Source of the DNA: Diphasiastrum complanatum
Taxonomy: Eukaryota; Streptophyta; Lycopodiopsida; Lycopodiales; Lycopodiaceae
DNA: 64,000 nt
Assembly: GCA_029204225.1 (NCBI GenBank)
Contig: MU832636.1
Coordinates: forward strand, 1-64,000
Direction: 5' to 3'
Part shown: piece by piece, positions 44,673-56,038 of the stretch
Layout of the letters: each line of letters begins with the position of its first letter
Numbering within the stretch: the stretch's first letter is position 1
Notes under the pieces: generated by a model
What the model was told of the DNA's origin: nothing
The model's database searches: none
What the model saw: the letters and a program-made list of their open reading frames with translations, nothing else
Made by a program: the position numbers and the translations under genes

Positions 44673-44850
44673 CGCTAATTAGGGCTTCTTGCAAGCCCTA
44701 ACTTTGGACCCATAAGTGAATTGTTAACTAACGACATGTTTGTAACCCTAACCCTGATTGTTGTCAAATTGCTCATACTTTGATGGTTATCCAAACAGGA
44801 TGTGCTCATAACCCTAACCCTGGCTGATGTCGAGTTAGTGCCTCGTTACC
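44673..44850 (+). promoter_or_regulatory. Cluster of telomere-like motifs upstream of the coiled-coil gene
   Basis: TTAGGGCTTCTTGCAAGCCCTAA (a 9-bp inverted repeat, about 44679), TAACCCTAACCCTG (about 44743) and again TAACCCTAACCCTGG (about 44810), plus TACCCTAAA (about 44847). Such clusters are frequent around plant transcription starts. They could mark the 5' end of the gene whose exons start at or before 46433. Confidence 0.4.
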
Positions 44851-45138
44851 CTAAATGTAAACCTAGGGCTGCGGATTCTAGAGAATGATCTGGATCTTCG
44901 ACAGCAAATGCAGGTGCAAGACGAAGATCATCGGAAAAATTCTCATGGTTGATCAGAAATTACAGTTTTGAGCTGCTCTTTTCCATCAAAATTTTGACAG
45001 GAATCCAGAAATGGTGCAAATGGAGGTCATCATGACAAAAAACTGTGGATTCATCTGATATTTGAGGTAATATTTGTGATTGTTTGTGATATTTGACGTA
45101 GTATTTGTGATTGTTTGTTTATGCCGGGCGAAAGCTGA

Positions 45139-46130
45139 TTTCATTTGTGTTTTTTCTTTCAGCACTAGCATCGCACTTGAAATTTGCGCTCTAAAAGCTG
45201 CATTATCTGCTTCAGTCGGGAAATTAAGTGCTGCTGCTGCAGTGCCTTCCAAGATTTGTTTGATCTTGCACATGAGTTACAGAAGTTTTCAGAAACAGTT
45301 CATGGAAAAGCTTTCGAAAAATGTCACATCATCAAACTGCAAAATTCGTTTGAGTATTCTCGTAGTATAGAGCACACTGCAACAAGTTTGGAGGTGCAAT
45401 TCATGTTCGATGAACGTTGGACTCAAAAAAATAATGACCAGGAGGTCGAACACAATATAGAGAGATTGACTGTTTTCATTTGTGTTTTTTCTTTCATCAC
45501 TAACAACGCACTTGAAATTTGCGCTCTCTAAAAGCTGCTTTATCTGCTTCAGTCGAGAAATTAAGTGCTGCTGCTGCAGTGCCTTCCAAGATTTGTTTGA
45601 TCTTGCACATGAGTTACAGAAGTTTTCAGAAACAGTTCATGGAAAAGCTTTCGAAAAATGTAACCTCATCAAACTGCGAAATTCGTTTGGGTATTATCGT
45701 AATATAGAGCACACTGCAACAAGTCTGGAGGTGTAATTTATGTTCGATGAACCTTGGACTCAACAACATAATCACCAGGAGGTCGAACACAATATAGAGA
45801 GATTGACTGATTTCATTTGTGTTTTTTCATTTCGGCACTAGCATCGCACTTGAAATTTCCGCTCTAAAAGGTGCTTTATCTGCTTCAGTCGAGAAATTAA
45901 GTGCTGCTGCTGCAGTGCCTTCCAAGATTTCTTTGATCTTGCACATGAGTTACAGATATTTTCAGAAACAGTTCATGGAAAAGCTTTCGAAAATGCTACA
46001 TCATCAAACTGCGAAATTCGTTTGAGTATTCTCGTAATATAGAGCACATTGCAACAAGTTTGGAGGGGTAATTTATGTTCGATGAACCTTGGACTCAAAA
46101 ACATAATCACCAGGCACAAAATAGAGAGAT
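45139..46130 (+). repeat. Three tandem units, period 335-337 bp
   Basis: Units start at 45139, 45474 and 45811 with TTTCATTTGTGTTTTTTC. Each carries a conserved block with AGTGCTGCTGCTGCAGTGCC and TTGATCTTGCACATGAGTTA, and ends near CAATATAGAGAGATTGACT. Differences between units are few, so the triplication looks recent. One frame reads FDLAHELQKFSETVHGKAFE in units 1 and 2 and nearly so in unit 3; another reads KAALSASVEKLSAAAAVPSK. Only unit 1 keeps an acceptor-like TTTCTTTCAG. It may derive from an exon plus flanks, or be a local satellite. Confidence 0.8.
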
Positions 46131-46432
46131 ATATCTGGCACCAAAAATCTTTCAACGAACAAACCTGACGGACGTTAACGTATTGTTCTTTGCTAAAAGA
46201 ATGCTCGCCTTACTCCATCGGAATTTGCAACATACTTGAGGATAAAACGAATTTCGCAGAGATCCTTAACTTAACCACAAGCAGATACTGCATAATATTC
46301 TTGGAGTGAGTCTTGATTAAGGCCACAGAAATTCATAAGTCGCAAGATATAGCTTATGACGGGTTTGCTTTTACGATTTGAACCAATTATCCTACTTTCT
46401 TACTTGCTTGCATATCATTAGATTAATTTCAG

Positions 46433-47907
46433 CTGGAGCTCGACAGAAAAGAAATTTACCTTCATCTCACGGACCTAGAACAGCAAACTGGATGAATGAC
46501 ACTACTTGCGTTTCAGACTTCATCCGCAAAAGGCGTTCTTTGCTGAATGCATATAAGAAAGAGAACATTCTCGCAATGACAAGGGGAATGGAGGTGCAGG
46601 AAACAGAGGCATTTCAATTTAGTGATCCTCAGCTTGATGATGTTCAGAATATTGCAAGAGAGGTGAAGCTTGCGGATAATACGCCTGTCGAGGGTGGAGC
46701 GGTTCTTAGCTATCATCAAGCGCATTTGACTCCTTCGACGGATAGCAAGAGCTTCAGCTGGTTTTACGCTTCGACACCCGATACAGCCGGGTACATTCCT
46801 CGGGTTGCTTTCCTAGATGAGATTCAGAATCTTGCACACTCAAATGGCTTCCAAACATCTGTTGCTGCTGAGTGGCCTTGTACTTATAACGTTCAAAACG
46901 ACAGTTCTTTCCCTGCAGAAACATCTCAGCAGCTTGAGCACAACTGCTTTGACAATCTAATAGAACCTAAAACACAAAGGATTGGGCTCCAACAACCATG
47001 GACTATTTATGCAGATGCGGAACGGACGTCTCAGTGCTGTAAATCCGACAGACTTCTTGAGCTATACGAATATAACTGGAGAGCCAATGTCAACTTTGAA
47101 TTTTCAGATTCTGAACTTGAGAAGTCTTGGTTTTCTCTCTCCGATTCAAAGGAAAGCGACGAAACTCAACGAGCTGATGCACCCGAGGGATGGCATAGCC
47201 TTGATCATGACAGGGGACAAATGGAATGCGATAACTTTTCACAAACATCACGAGATGAATTGATCTTGGCAGCAAATTATACGAAAGATGGAGTTCAGGA
47301 TGCTCAGGAAAATCAAGAATTAACGTGTTCTTGCAGTTCATCAGCTACAGCTCCCTCACATCAATGTAATGGTCCAGTTTCACCGACGTCGGTCTTGTCA
47401 CCAGAAAGTGGTGGAATCAGCGATGCCATTCAGCAGCAAGATGAAAGTTGTAAGCAAATTGAGCTCATAGCTGAAACCATAAATGCAAGTGTGATTGGAA
47501 ATGATTGTAATTATGAACAAATATCGCAGGCTACAAGCGACATCCGCTTCGCTACAGATCAAGTATCGGCTAGGGAAAGTTTTCACAATTCTACCCTCCT
47601 TGCACAAGAGATAGACTACAATCTTTATGAGTATTCTTTGGATAACTGTCAGCAGGAGGAAACTCGCTGCCATTTAAAGAACAACGCTAAAACAGAACCA
47701 AAGGAGCAAACTTCCGAATGCGAAAGATATTCATGGGAGAGTCATCATGCCGTGCCTGGCCGTAACAGATTACCGTGCGCTCATATAAATAGCTTACTTT
47801 GTTCTACTGGCTTCCCCCCTATCAAATGCTTAACCTCACCGGATGAGTTGTGCGCAGCTTTGGTTGATGTCATGCACCACTACCAAAGACGTGAAAATCT
47901 TGTCCAG
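46433..47907 (+). CDS. Coiled-coil gene, long first visible exon
   Basis: Preceded by TTAATTTCAG, a good acceptor; the exon then begins in the second base of a codon. 491 complete codons follow to the donor GTACTG at 47908 in phase 0. If the exon is first rather than internal, translation could start at 46493 (MNDTTCVSDFIRKRRSLL). Its composition (many S, E, N, Q; few hydrophobic runs) indicates a flexible region. Confidence 0.7.
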
Positions 47908-49453
47908 GTACTGTCATATAACTTCAGATGAAGAATTGGATGGTCATGATCACTCGTGATTTTTTAACTACACCAGATTCGAGATTTGGAAAGGCGTAAT
48001 ACCGCCCCTCTCTAAGTTCTACTGCTAAATTTTACTAAATTTTACCTAAGTGAGTTCAACTTTGTGCACCACTTGTTCGTCTTGTTATTGTTACTTCTTT
48101 CTGCAATTACAGCTATATTTTCGATCGCAGGAGCTATTGGAAGAGACCACCAAGTTACGTCAATCAGAAGAACAGAATGCCATGTATGTGCAGAAACTGG
48201 AGTGTGAACTTGAAGCTGCTAAGAAGAACTGCATAAATCTGGAGCAACGGTCACAAATTAATGCGGCTGCTGCAGAAAAGGCCAACTCAGCTCTTCGCAA
48301 GGAATCTCAACAAGTAGAAACTGCAAATCTGAATCTGTTACAGCGATGCAGGTGAAAGCTTTACATTTGACATTTGCCTTGCACAACTTTTAACTTTGCA
48401 GCGAATAATTTCTACTTATCTAGGATGTTGGTTGATTTTGAAACAGCCAACTGGAACATGCTTGCCGTGCAAAGGAGAGAGATGGCCAGAAGTATCAAAA
48501 TAAGCTTCTTGAGGTCATCGAGAAGGTGTGTAATTTTAGGCTTCATATCCCAAATCAATTAACTCATGTCATTATCGATCTCTTTGCTAGCTTTCTAGAA
48601 GTTGAAAAGTTCGCCATCAATTGACTGTAAATTTTCTGTTTAGTAGCAAACTTTACCGACTGAGCCCATTAAATGAGCAAACCATTCCTTTCTTGTTTGC
48701 TAACAGTATGCTTTTAATTAGTGGGATAAAGCAAAAATAGCAAGAGAGCTAAGTGAATGTTCTCAAAACTGCAGGAAGAGAGACAGACGTCTAAAGAAAA
48801 GGAGATGTTTGAGAAATTAGAGAACAAGCTAAGCAGAGCAGAAATAGAAATGGAGGGAGGCAAGAGGCGTAGTTCTTTACATCAAGAGTTTAAGCCAAGA
48901 CAGATCGTAGGTCTTTTCCAGCTGTGGCTTACCATTTATAATCTAAATTAAGGAGTGTCTGCATGTCTGGGGATTTATCTTGAATCGTAGCCTTTGTGAG
49001 TGGAGAAGTTGAAAACCTTTAAGCTGGTACAATCTACTTGTTTCATCAAGCTGTTACCTTCCACAGTTTTGTAAGATGCTTTCAATAGCGTGACAACAGA
49101 ATTATTGTTGTGACTCGTGAAAATACTATATAATCTGTGGACTGAAACAATTTCTGAATCAGGTTAAGTTTTATGAGAGACAGAAGGCAATCATGGAAGC
49201 AGAAATTACGACACTGAGAATTCAGGTGACAAACTTGTGTTCGCTGTTACGGGACAAGGAAAACTTCACAAACAGAAAGGTAGACTGCTGCTGTGAAATC
49301 AGAAATTTGTCCATCCTGCTGAGATGAATCAATTTGCACACTTAATCAGTTCAATCGATTTACTATGTCAATATGTTTGATATTCACGTTCTATTCATAA
49401 AGTTCTTGCAGATTTTGAACTTTGGACATCTGCCCCTTGGGGGTTCTCAATAG
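46433..49453 (+). CDS. Coiled-coil protein, ADIP/SSX2IP/Msd1-like (6 exons seen, 5' end open)
   Basis: Exons 46433-47907, 48131-48351, 48447-48525, 48775-48906, 49163-49279 and probably 49412-49453 join in phase. The first exon is long: about 450 residues rich in Ser, Glu, Asp and Gln, likely disordered, followed by a compact segment (INSLLCSTGFPPIKCL, DELCAALVDVMHHYQRRENL) just before the coiled coil. The next exons are almost pure coiled coil (KLECELEAAKKNCINLEQRS, QLEHACRAKERDGQKYQNKL, EKEMFEKLENKLSRAEIEME). The last reads FYERQKAIMEAEITTLRIQV and SLLRDKENF. A GFP-centred segment, then coiled coil, then a YExxxxxIxxENxxLxxLLR-like end is the layout of ADIP-family proteins, which act at microtubule-organising centres and basal bodies in animals and fungi. 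The family call rests on this layout only. Start codon: ATG at 46493 is in frame, but a splice acceptor at 46432 suggests earlier exons. Confidence 0.6.
48131..48351 (+). CDS. Coiled-coil gene exon
   Basis: Acceptor CGATCGCAG, donor GTGAAA; ends in phase 2. Encodes ELLEETTKLRQSEEQNAMYV and further heptads. Confidence 0.75.
48447..48525 (+). CDS. Coiled-coil gene exon
   Basis: Acceptor TTTTGAAACAG, donor GTGTGT. Reads SQLEHACRAKERDGQKYQNK and LLEVIEK once joined to the previous exon. Too short to show as an open frame on its own. Confidence 0.7.
48775..48906 (+). CDS. Coiled-coil gene exon
   Basis: Acceptor AAAACTGCAG, donor GTAGGT. 44 codons (EERQTSKEKEMFEKLENKLS and following), phase 0 at both ends. 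Confidence 0.7.
49163..49279 (+). CDS. Coiled-coil gene exon
   Basis: Acceptor CTGAATCAG, donor GTAGAC. 39 codons ending in SLLRDKENFTNRK. An internal GTGACA after ATTCAG is a possible alternative donor but would remove the conserved end. Confidence 0.7.
49412..49453 (+). CDS. Candidate last exon of the coiled-coil gene
   Basis: After AGTTCTTGCAG the phase-0 frame reads 13 codons (ILNFGHLPLGGSQ) and a TAG. The short tail with a stop makes it a reasonable terminal exon, though its size leaves room for chance. Confidence 0.45.
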   Translation: MLNFGHLPLGGSQ

Positions 49454-50402
49454 TTCTTGATGATACAAGATTGGATGAACCATAGGTGCACTACACGCGT
49501 TTTTGGATTTTGGTAGCGTTTCTTAGAATGTGGTCAATATGGGTATTAGATGAAAGCTCTAATTAAGAGCATTACATACCCATAGATGAAAGCTCTAATT
49601 AAGAGCATTACATCTGTATAGTTTGCCGAATGTTTGGGGTACAACATGGTCCAATTCAGGTGCATTAATCCATGTTGGGTTCTGTCAAGGATAAAAATTC
49701 AAAACTAACCTCTAGCATGTTCGTTACAATCACAGATAGTTCCAGTGGGACAAAAACAGAGCCCCTCGATCCCCCCCGGACCTCCCCGACAACAGTAAGG
49801 TCCAAATGCACGCCGATAAGGGCCCAATCTTTATGCCCCCAACTGTATGCACATTGCACTCACATCTCCAGTGAATGATTGCAAAAGTGATCGTCATCCA
49901 TAGAGTTGATAGCCCAAACTGTAGCATTAACAATTACTGAGAACTAGAGCAAATAACAACCAAATAGCTGCTAGAAATAAGGTCAGTTTGTGCCCTATCT
50001 ACTGCACTTTTGGGAGGCAAAACGTTGGTTTGACCATTGCTCCCCTAAAAAAATTTCAGACATAAGCTATTTTTCCAAAAAAAAAGAAAAAAAGAAAAAA
50101 GAAAATCTAACCACATTTCTACATCATAAACGCATTTATGAGAAACGCGGTTTCAGAAATGCGTTTCTGTGCAACTATGGGATGAACCATGTTACTATGT
50201 TCCTATGGTAAGAAAGAAGTGTCTAAATTCATGCTACCATTGGGGAGTCTACTCATTCATTAGACTGTTGGTTGGGTGGTTTGTGCCACATGTTAGAAAT
50301 AAAATCTAAAAGTTTATATCGTCAGTAGAAGTCGATTCTTTCTATTTGTATCTCTAGTCATATAGGCATGTGCCTTTCTATGGAGCATGAGGAGTGTCCT
50401 AC
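49454..50402. other. 3' flank of the coiled-coil gene
   Basis: Contains a 31-bp duplicated phrase (AGATGAAAGCTCTAATTAAG, at about 49551 and 49583). Otherwise nothing recognised before the LTR of element E. Confidence 0.5.
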
Positions 50403-50866
50403 TGTTATGTCCATGTCGTATATAACAGAATCAAAATAATTCCTGACGTGGATAGTCGGTCACTCCAGTTGTATGTGGTTATTAGTTATGCTACATCATT
50501 CCGGGCATGGTCGTTACAAGTAAATAATCATATGAGGGCCCAAACCTATAATTGGACATAGGAGCACTTGCATGGTGAATGACTGGGAGGTCAATAGCTT
50601 AATATAAGCTCCATGGGGATCCTAAGGAGAATATTCTCTCCTCTTGGAGAGAATACTTACCATGGAAACTCGCCCATCTCCCTTTTGGAATTTCAAACTC
50701 TTGAGCCAGGTTTCCTCTCCTCTCTTGTATTCATTCATTGTGGCTTGGGGGTGAAGGGTTAGGGTATTGACTAGCCTCTTCATGTTTGTTGGGTGGTTTA
50801 TGCTCCATAGGTGTCCTTTTGGTTTGCATGTGACAGGATTCTTGAAGATCTTCACTTGGTGATCGT
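50403..50866 (+). repeat. 5' LTR of gypsy element E
   Basis: Starts TGTTATGTCCATGTCGTATA and matches 61099-61557 almost throughout, including the palindromic stretch TATTCTCTCC-TCTTGGAGAG near 50631. The right edge is a few bases before the primer site at 50872. Confidence 0.85.
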
Positions 50867-50871
50867 AATAG

Positions 50872-50883
50872 TGGTATCAGAGC
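50872..50883 (+). other. Primer binding site of element E
   Basis: TGGTATCAGAGC just inside the LTR, giving E a + strand direction. Leader sequence follows to about 51014, where copia F sequence takes over. Confidence 0.9.
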
Positions 50884-51014
50884 TTGGATCACATCAACCA
50901 GGAGGTGGGGCTTGAGGATCTTGGATTTTTGCAGTTATTTTGGTATATCTCTTTGCTTATTCTTCCAGGTGGTGGAATTTGTTTCCAAGTAGGTGGCTTC
51001 TCAGATCCTTGGGG

Positions 51015-51280
51015 TATTTCTACAAGGTCATATTCGACCAATTCCATGTGAAATTCTACATGCATGTCAATCTAGATGTTGTGAACATTGGTGCATGTCA
51101 TACTAGATCAACTAGACTTTATGCATGTCATTGGAACTTGATCTACCTAACCCAAACTCGCCCTATTCTACAAGGATATGTGCTCAATTCACATACCTTG
51201 AATATGTACAAAATATTTACATGGGTAGGACCCCTAAACATCAACAAACATAAGATAGATATGTTTTACAATTTTTAACA
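51015..51280 (-). repeat. 3' LTR of copia array F (first 266 bp), antisense
   Basis: Minus-strand start TGTTAAAAATTGTAAAAC at 51280 after a purine tract (TAAGGAGGAG). It matches the outer part of the LTR at 59870-60707 nearly base for base, except for a 15-bp extra piece near 51232. Cut off where E's leader begins. Confidence 0.8.
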
Positions 51281-51289
51281 CTCCTCCTT

Positions 51290-53150
51290 AAAATATATCT
51301 ATCTAATGTTGATGAAGATCCTTTGTGTATGTGGATTCTTTGCTTTGCATTTGAAGTGAAGATCCAAAGAATCCATCATAGCAGCACGCTTACAAAATCC
51401 ATGATAAGATCTCTTTGATAGAAATCTTTTCCAAATGCCTTTGAAAAATTTTCCCCCAATCTGCCACTATGTTGATATGCCTCCTCCATGCCTGATGTAG
51501 ATCTTGGGTTTGCAAAGCTCTTTTGAATGAAGATGGCTGCATAAGAATCTAAAAAATCCGAGGCCTCCATGCCTCATCATGATCACAAAGATCATATAGA
51601 TCAAGATTATACCATGAGCAATATTCAAGATTAAGCACACTAGCTTTATTAGTCCAAACTCTATGAACTCTATCCAAAATGAATCTAATCTTGAAACCAT
51701 AATCAAACTTGATCTCGTTGAGGCTAAATACTTTCTTAAGGATGTAAGTGTCTGCATTGGATGTTTCACTTATTCTCAAAAGAAGTTCACAATATGCCTC
51801 AAAACATGAAAAACTCCTTTTTTCAAACTATGAGTACTGAACTCATCCTTGCTCTTACTCAATTTAAGAGCATACAAATAATGGTACAATATCTTGCTTT
51901 CTAGAAGTTTTGGAAACATAATCAAGTCATCAATGACAAGAATCAATTACAAATTAAAGACTTTATTCAAAACTAGAATAGTCTTACTTGATCTTTGAGA
52001 TGAACAAATCTCAACTAAGCAAGATACAATATCAATCAAAGAAAGAGAACCATAGGTGAGTAGAATAGAATGAATACCACCTTCACTTATCCTTTCTTTT
52101 CCATGAAATAAGAACCGCAGGACTCGGCCTTGTACAATGAAGATCTTCTTGGATATTCATATTGAGGATACTCCTCCTCAAACCTCGACCCCATCATAAG
52201 TTGGCTAGTCTCCATAGAGTGAACTTTTGATGCAATTAGAGACACTGTGCTCTTGGCCCCTTCCAAGATTGATGATAGATCTTCATAAAAACAATAAAAT
52301 CTCCTCTCAAACACCTTTGAGATAGAGAGTGTAAAGGCCTTGTAGCCTTCCTTGGTGGATAAACATCCAACCATGATCCATAAGCTTGGATCTCCATCCT
52401 TCCTTGCTTCCAAGAAAACACATGCAAAGCAATAACCTTCAAGAACACTAAGGTACACAACCTTAGGCTTACAGTTGAACAAGACTCCATATAGTGCACT
52501 CCTTTCAATAGTTCCATAACTCAAAAAGCTTTTTATGATGGCAAATATACATGCACCATGAAACTTGAAGAGACAAGATATAGCCTTTGGTTACTTGTGA
52601 AACCATCAATAAGAGTAGAAAAGCAAGAAACAACTTCCTTGCTTATAGATGAAGAAAGGTCAACATACGAGTGTTCCAACTCCATAGGATGTTTTGTCTT
52701 GGTAGAAGACATCAAATATGGATCCATATGTGATTTTGCCATAGAATAAGCCACTCTTGCCTTGATCTCTTTGACTATTGAAGACATAGATATGAAATTG
52801 GAAACATGCAACCTCCTATGCCATACTTCCTCCTTGGAAACACAAGTCATCAATGGAAAATCACAAGTACTTGCATTCTCTTGTAAATCTAACTTGAACA
52901 TGCCTCCATATCTAGATCCACTTGCTAGGATCTCATCACCTTTCTTTATGAAACAATTATTGACATTGAATTCCACTTCAAAACCATCATCAAATAACTT
53001 TCCAACACTAATCACATTCTTTGTGAAATTAGGAACATAAAGTACATTGAAAAGTGATAAACTCATAGAAGATGCAAGATTTAAGGAACAAGTTCCAACT
53101 CCTTCAATTGTACATGCATCACCAACAGCTGTGTATATTGAATCTTTCAA
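51290..53150 (-). pseudogene. Copia F1 protease and integrase remnants, antisense
   Basis: Frame 53150-52533: protease end (FNVLYVPNFTKNVISVGKLF) and pre-integrase (EEVWHRRLHVSNFISM), then internal deletion. Frame 52524-52087: integrase C-terminus (PKVVYLSVLEGYCFACVFLE, STKEGYKAFTLSISKVFERR). Below 52087 two frames (51779-51376) are unrecognised. RT and RNase H are missing or unrecognisable here. Confidence 0.7.
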
Positions 53151-53360
53151 TTCTTGAAAAGGTTCTAGTGAAAAAAAGAACTTTTAGTAAAACTCATGTG
53201 TGATGAAGCACCACTATCAATATACCAAGATACATCGTTAAAGGCTAAAGAGGAGAAGCTAGACATCATTAGAGACGTCTCAACACAACTTGCAAGTGAA
53301 TCTTCTATGGTAAAATTGGCTTGATCTTCTTGAAGATAGAAGAATGAGTTGAATCATCTT

Positions 53361-54055
53361 CTACTCCTCCTTTGTCTTTGTCCTTTGCTTTGTCCATGGC
53401 GAAGGCTTGAAAAAATTTGTTCTTGCTTCTCCCTCTTGACTTGATCTTGGCAAAGTGAGCTTTGCCATAACTACCATTTTTCCTTGAAAGTGTGTTGATC
53501 TTCGACAGCTTGTTCTTTTACCTGCATTCTTCAGCAATAAGAATATCATGTAGAGCCTCCATAGATGGTAGCTCCATCTTGATAGCAAAAGTTTGCACAA
53601 CATTTTCATACTCTTCTCTAAGTCCATTGAGGACTACTTGAACAAGTTGACTATTCTCTAGAATATTACCTATGCATGCTATCTCTTTGTGAAGATCTTT
53701 AACTCTCACTACAAAACTTGAAGCACTTTCATCAACTCTTTGAAAACTAGAAAAGATCTGATTTCTAAGAATAAGTAGCCTTGATGTGATCTTTGCCTCA
53801 AAAATGTTCTTAAGAGTTTCCCAAGTCTGCTTGGCTGATTATATGAAGAGCAATCCTTGCTCTCTTCTTGAATCTCTGAGCCTCATCATAAGCTTCAAGT
53901 TCAACTTCAATTCCTAATACTGTGTCCATTACACCATATAGAGCCAACAAAGATTCTATCCTATCCTTCCAAACTAAATAGTTGAGGGTACCTAGTCTCT
54001 CACTAGCTTCAAAGAGAAAATCTCTTACAGATGCCATGAATGTGAAGACTTCTTG
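53361..54055 (-). pseudogene. Copia F1 gag, antisense
   Basis: Starts MASVRDFLFEASERLGTLNY at about 54035 and reads a copia gag (LVWKDRIESLLALYGVMDTV, RARIALHIISQADLGNS), then after frameshifts LNGLREEYENVVQTFAIKME and a basic C-terminal part. Closely similar to the second gag copy at 57826-58788, about 4.72 kb away. Confidence 0.8.
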
Positions 54056-55135
54056 TAAATTGAACAACAAATGGAATTGAATATGTTTGGCTTGTTCCAA
54101 ACAAACTGAATGTTGTTATACTTCTCACAATAGGAATTTTCAGAGGGTAAACTACCAAATCCTATGTGAAATCTTACAACTGAATTTGAGATAGGTCTCA
54201 AATATTCCGCCAAAAAAAGACAAACTAGATCAACCTCTCAAAGTGAATTGGAGTATAGACAAATTTTGGTTCTTTCTTCTTTTGACATGTGTGGAATGCT
54301 TAAAGACAACAATACTAACTCAAACATACTCAAATTGTTGAAGCAATGTGTTAATTGACTCAAAAATTTGTCTAGATCTCGAGTTTGTTGAATTGGTATA
54401 CACAAAAAAATGGATTTGAATGTGTTGCTTCTCTTTTACAGTAGGAACCAAAAACAATTGGGTATTCTACCAAATCCTATGCAAAAATTTGCAACAATTA
54501 TGTGAGCTCTTGCTCACAACAGTAAATCAATCACTTTGAATTTGGATCTAGCCGCTATCTACAGACAATTTTGATGTCAAATTTTACCACGAGTTTCAAA
54601 TGAATGAAAAACACTCTGGAAATAGACATGCAACTCAAACACAATCCTTTGTATGAAATGATGTGACTGTGACAACACAAACTTGACTTATCCAATTCTA
54701 TCTTTGATTGAGTACCAAAAACTGTGAATGATGAATCATGCATGCAATATAATCAATTCAAAAAGTGTCCACTCAGGTTTTTAGGTCTCTCCCTACCCCT
54801 CTTTAAGAGCTTATAACTCCTACTAGAGTCATTAGAATGAATTAAAACCAATTGCAATCGAAAGAGGGCTCTTCTAGCTCTCCAACAAGCTATAACAATA
54901 CCTTTGGATCTATCATAAAGGAGATAGAATGGAATGATGTATTCTAGTTTTCACATATGTGAAAAGTCATAATTCCGTACACTCTTTTTTTTGGACTGAA
55001 AATATCAGTTCTAACCTCATTTATCAAAATATTCTTCAAGAATAGATAGCAAAACACTGCTTAACAACTTCCTATTTTGAATTGTCACAGAATTCTTCAA
55101 ACAACTGATGTTAGTAGCATTCAAAGCATGGTATG
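54056..55135 (-). other. Copia F1 leader between primer site and gag
   Basis: About 1.1 kb without recognisable coding sequence. Nearly the same sequence recurs at 58789-59857. Confidence 0.7.
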
Positions 55136-55147
55136 GCTCTGATACCA
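55136..55147 (-). other. Primer binding site of copia F1
   Basis: Minus-strand TGGTATCAGAGC adjacent to the LTR end (TTTTCAACA). Confidence 0.9.
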
Positions 55148-56021
55148 TGTTGAAAATTCACACATGTGGGAAACCACACAAAAAGTGTGAATGATCTTTA
55201 CCATGCTTTGTGGTGGCACACAGATCATGACAAAATTTCCAGAATTCACCTGTGTGGGAATGATCCACAAGTATGATTGATCTTATTAAGCTTTATGGTT
55301 AGCACAATAATCTGATTCTAGATTGAATAGCAAGATCTAGTACAGAAGTTATGGCTTAATCACAATCTAGCATGCTAAGAATCTGGGAATGATAGTATTG
55401 AATTACAAATGAGCAAAAGTACAAGAAATTTGTGTATGAGCATTAGCCTCAACACGAGTTAGAGAGAGAAAGAGAGAGAGATATTCAAGCAAAAAATGGT
55501 GTAGATCCAAAATGGCATGGAATAGCTACAAAGCTTTGGTCCTTCATCAAAAATTATGAGAATAGCTACACATATTTATGGAGTTTGAGGTAGCTCGAGG
55601 TAGAACCAGATCCATCCACCTTTCAATCACATCTAAAGTGAAAACTAGAGTCTAAGTGACATTTGTCACATCTCATGCATGTATCTCTACCTACTTTTAC
55701 CAAGTGTCCTAGTTCTAACTAGAATTGTACAAATCATCATGCATGTGTCCATTTCACTTTGTGCATGCCTTGCATGTCACTATGGATCACTTACAATAAA
55801 TGCATGTGATATGCCACGAGTTTCTACAAGCAAATTATTGCTATTTCTAAGTCTACAATCTATATGCAAGTTGTATTCAACCAACTAGATATGACAAATT
55901 CATATAGCTCGAGTTCTATTTAGGCCAAATTTGCCATTTACATTTATGAAACAACATACTTGCATAGTAGAAAGTTTGTAGCAAGCCTAAAGTCAATATG
56001 GATTATTTTTCAATTTCAACA
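55148..56021 (-). repeat. Central LTR of copia array F (874 bp), antisense
   Basis: Minus-strand start TGTTGAAATTGAAAAATAAT at 56021 directly after an RNase H frame and the tract TTTTTAGGAGGAA; minus-strand end TTTTCAACA at 55148 directly before a primer site. So one LTR closes the upstream element and opens the downstream one. It is related to, but clearly diverged from, the outer LTR at 59870-60707. Confidence 0.85.
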
Positions 56022-56038
56022 TTCCTCCTAAAAACAAT

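Noticed and set aside
45139-46130. CRISPR-like or phage-like repeat array
   Set aside because: The units are 336 bp long without spacers and the context is plant nuclear; it is a tandem duplication.
51376-51779. Frames of 64-100 codons below copia F1 as a host gene
   Set aside because: They lie between F1's integrase and its 3' LTR on the same strand, where RT and RNase H should be; most likely scrambled element sequence, though I cannot match them.
52558-53040. Forward-strand frames of 63 and 92 codons
   Set aside because: They are antisense to the better supported copia F1 protease and pre-integrase frame.
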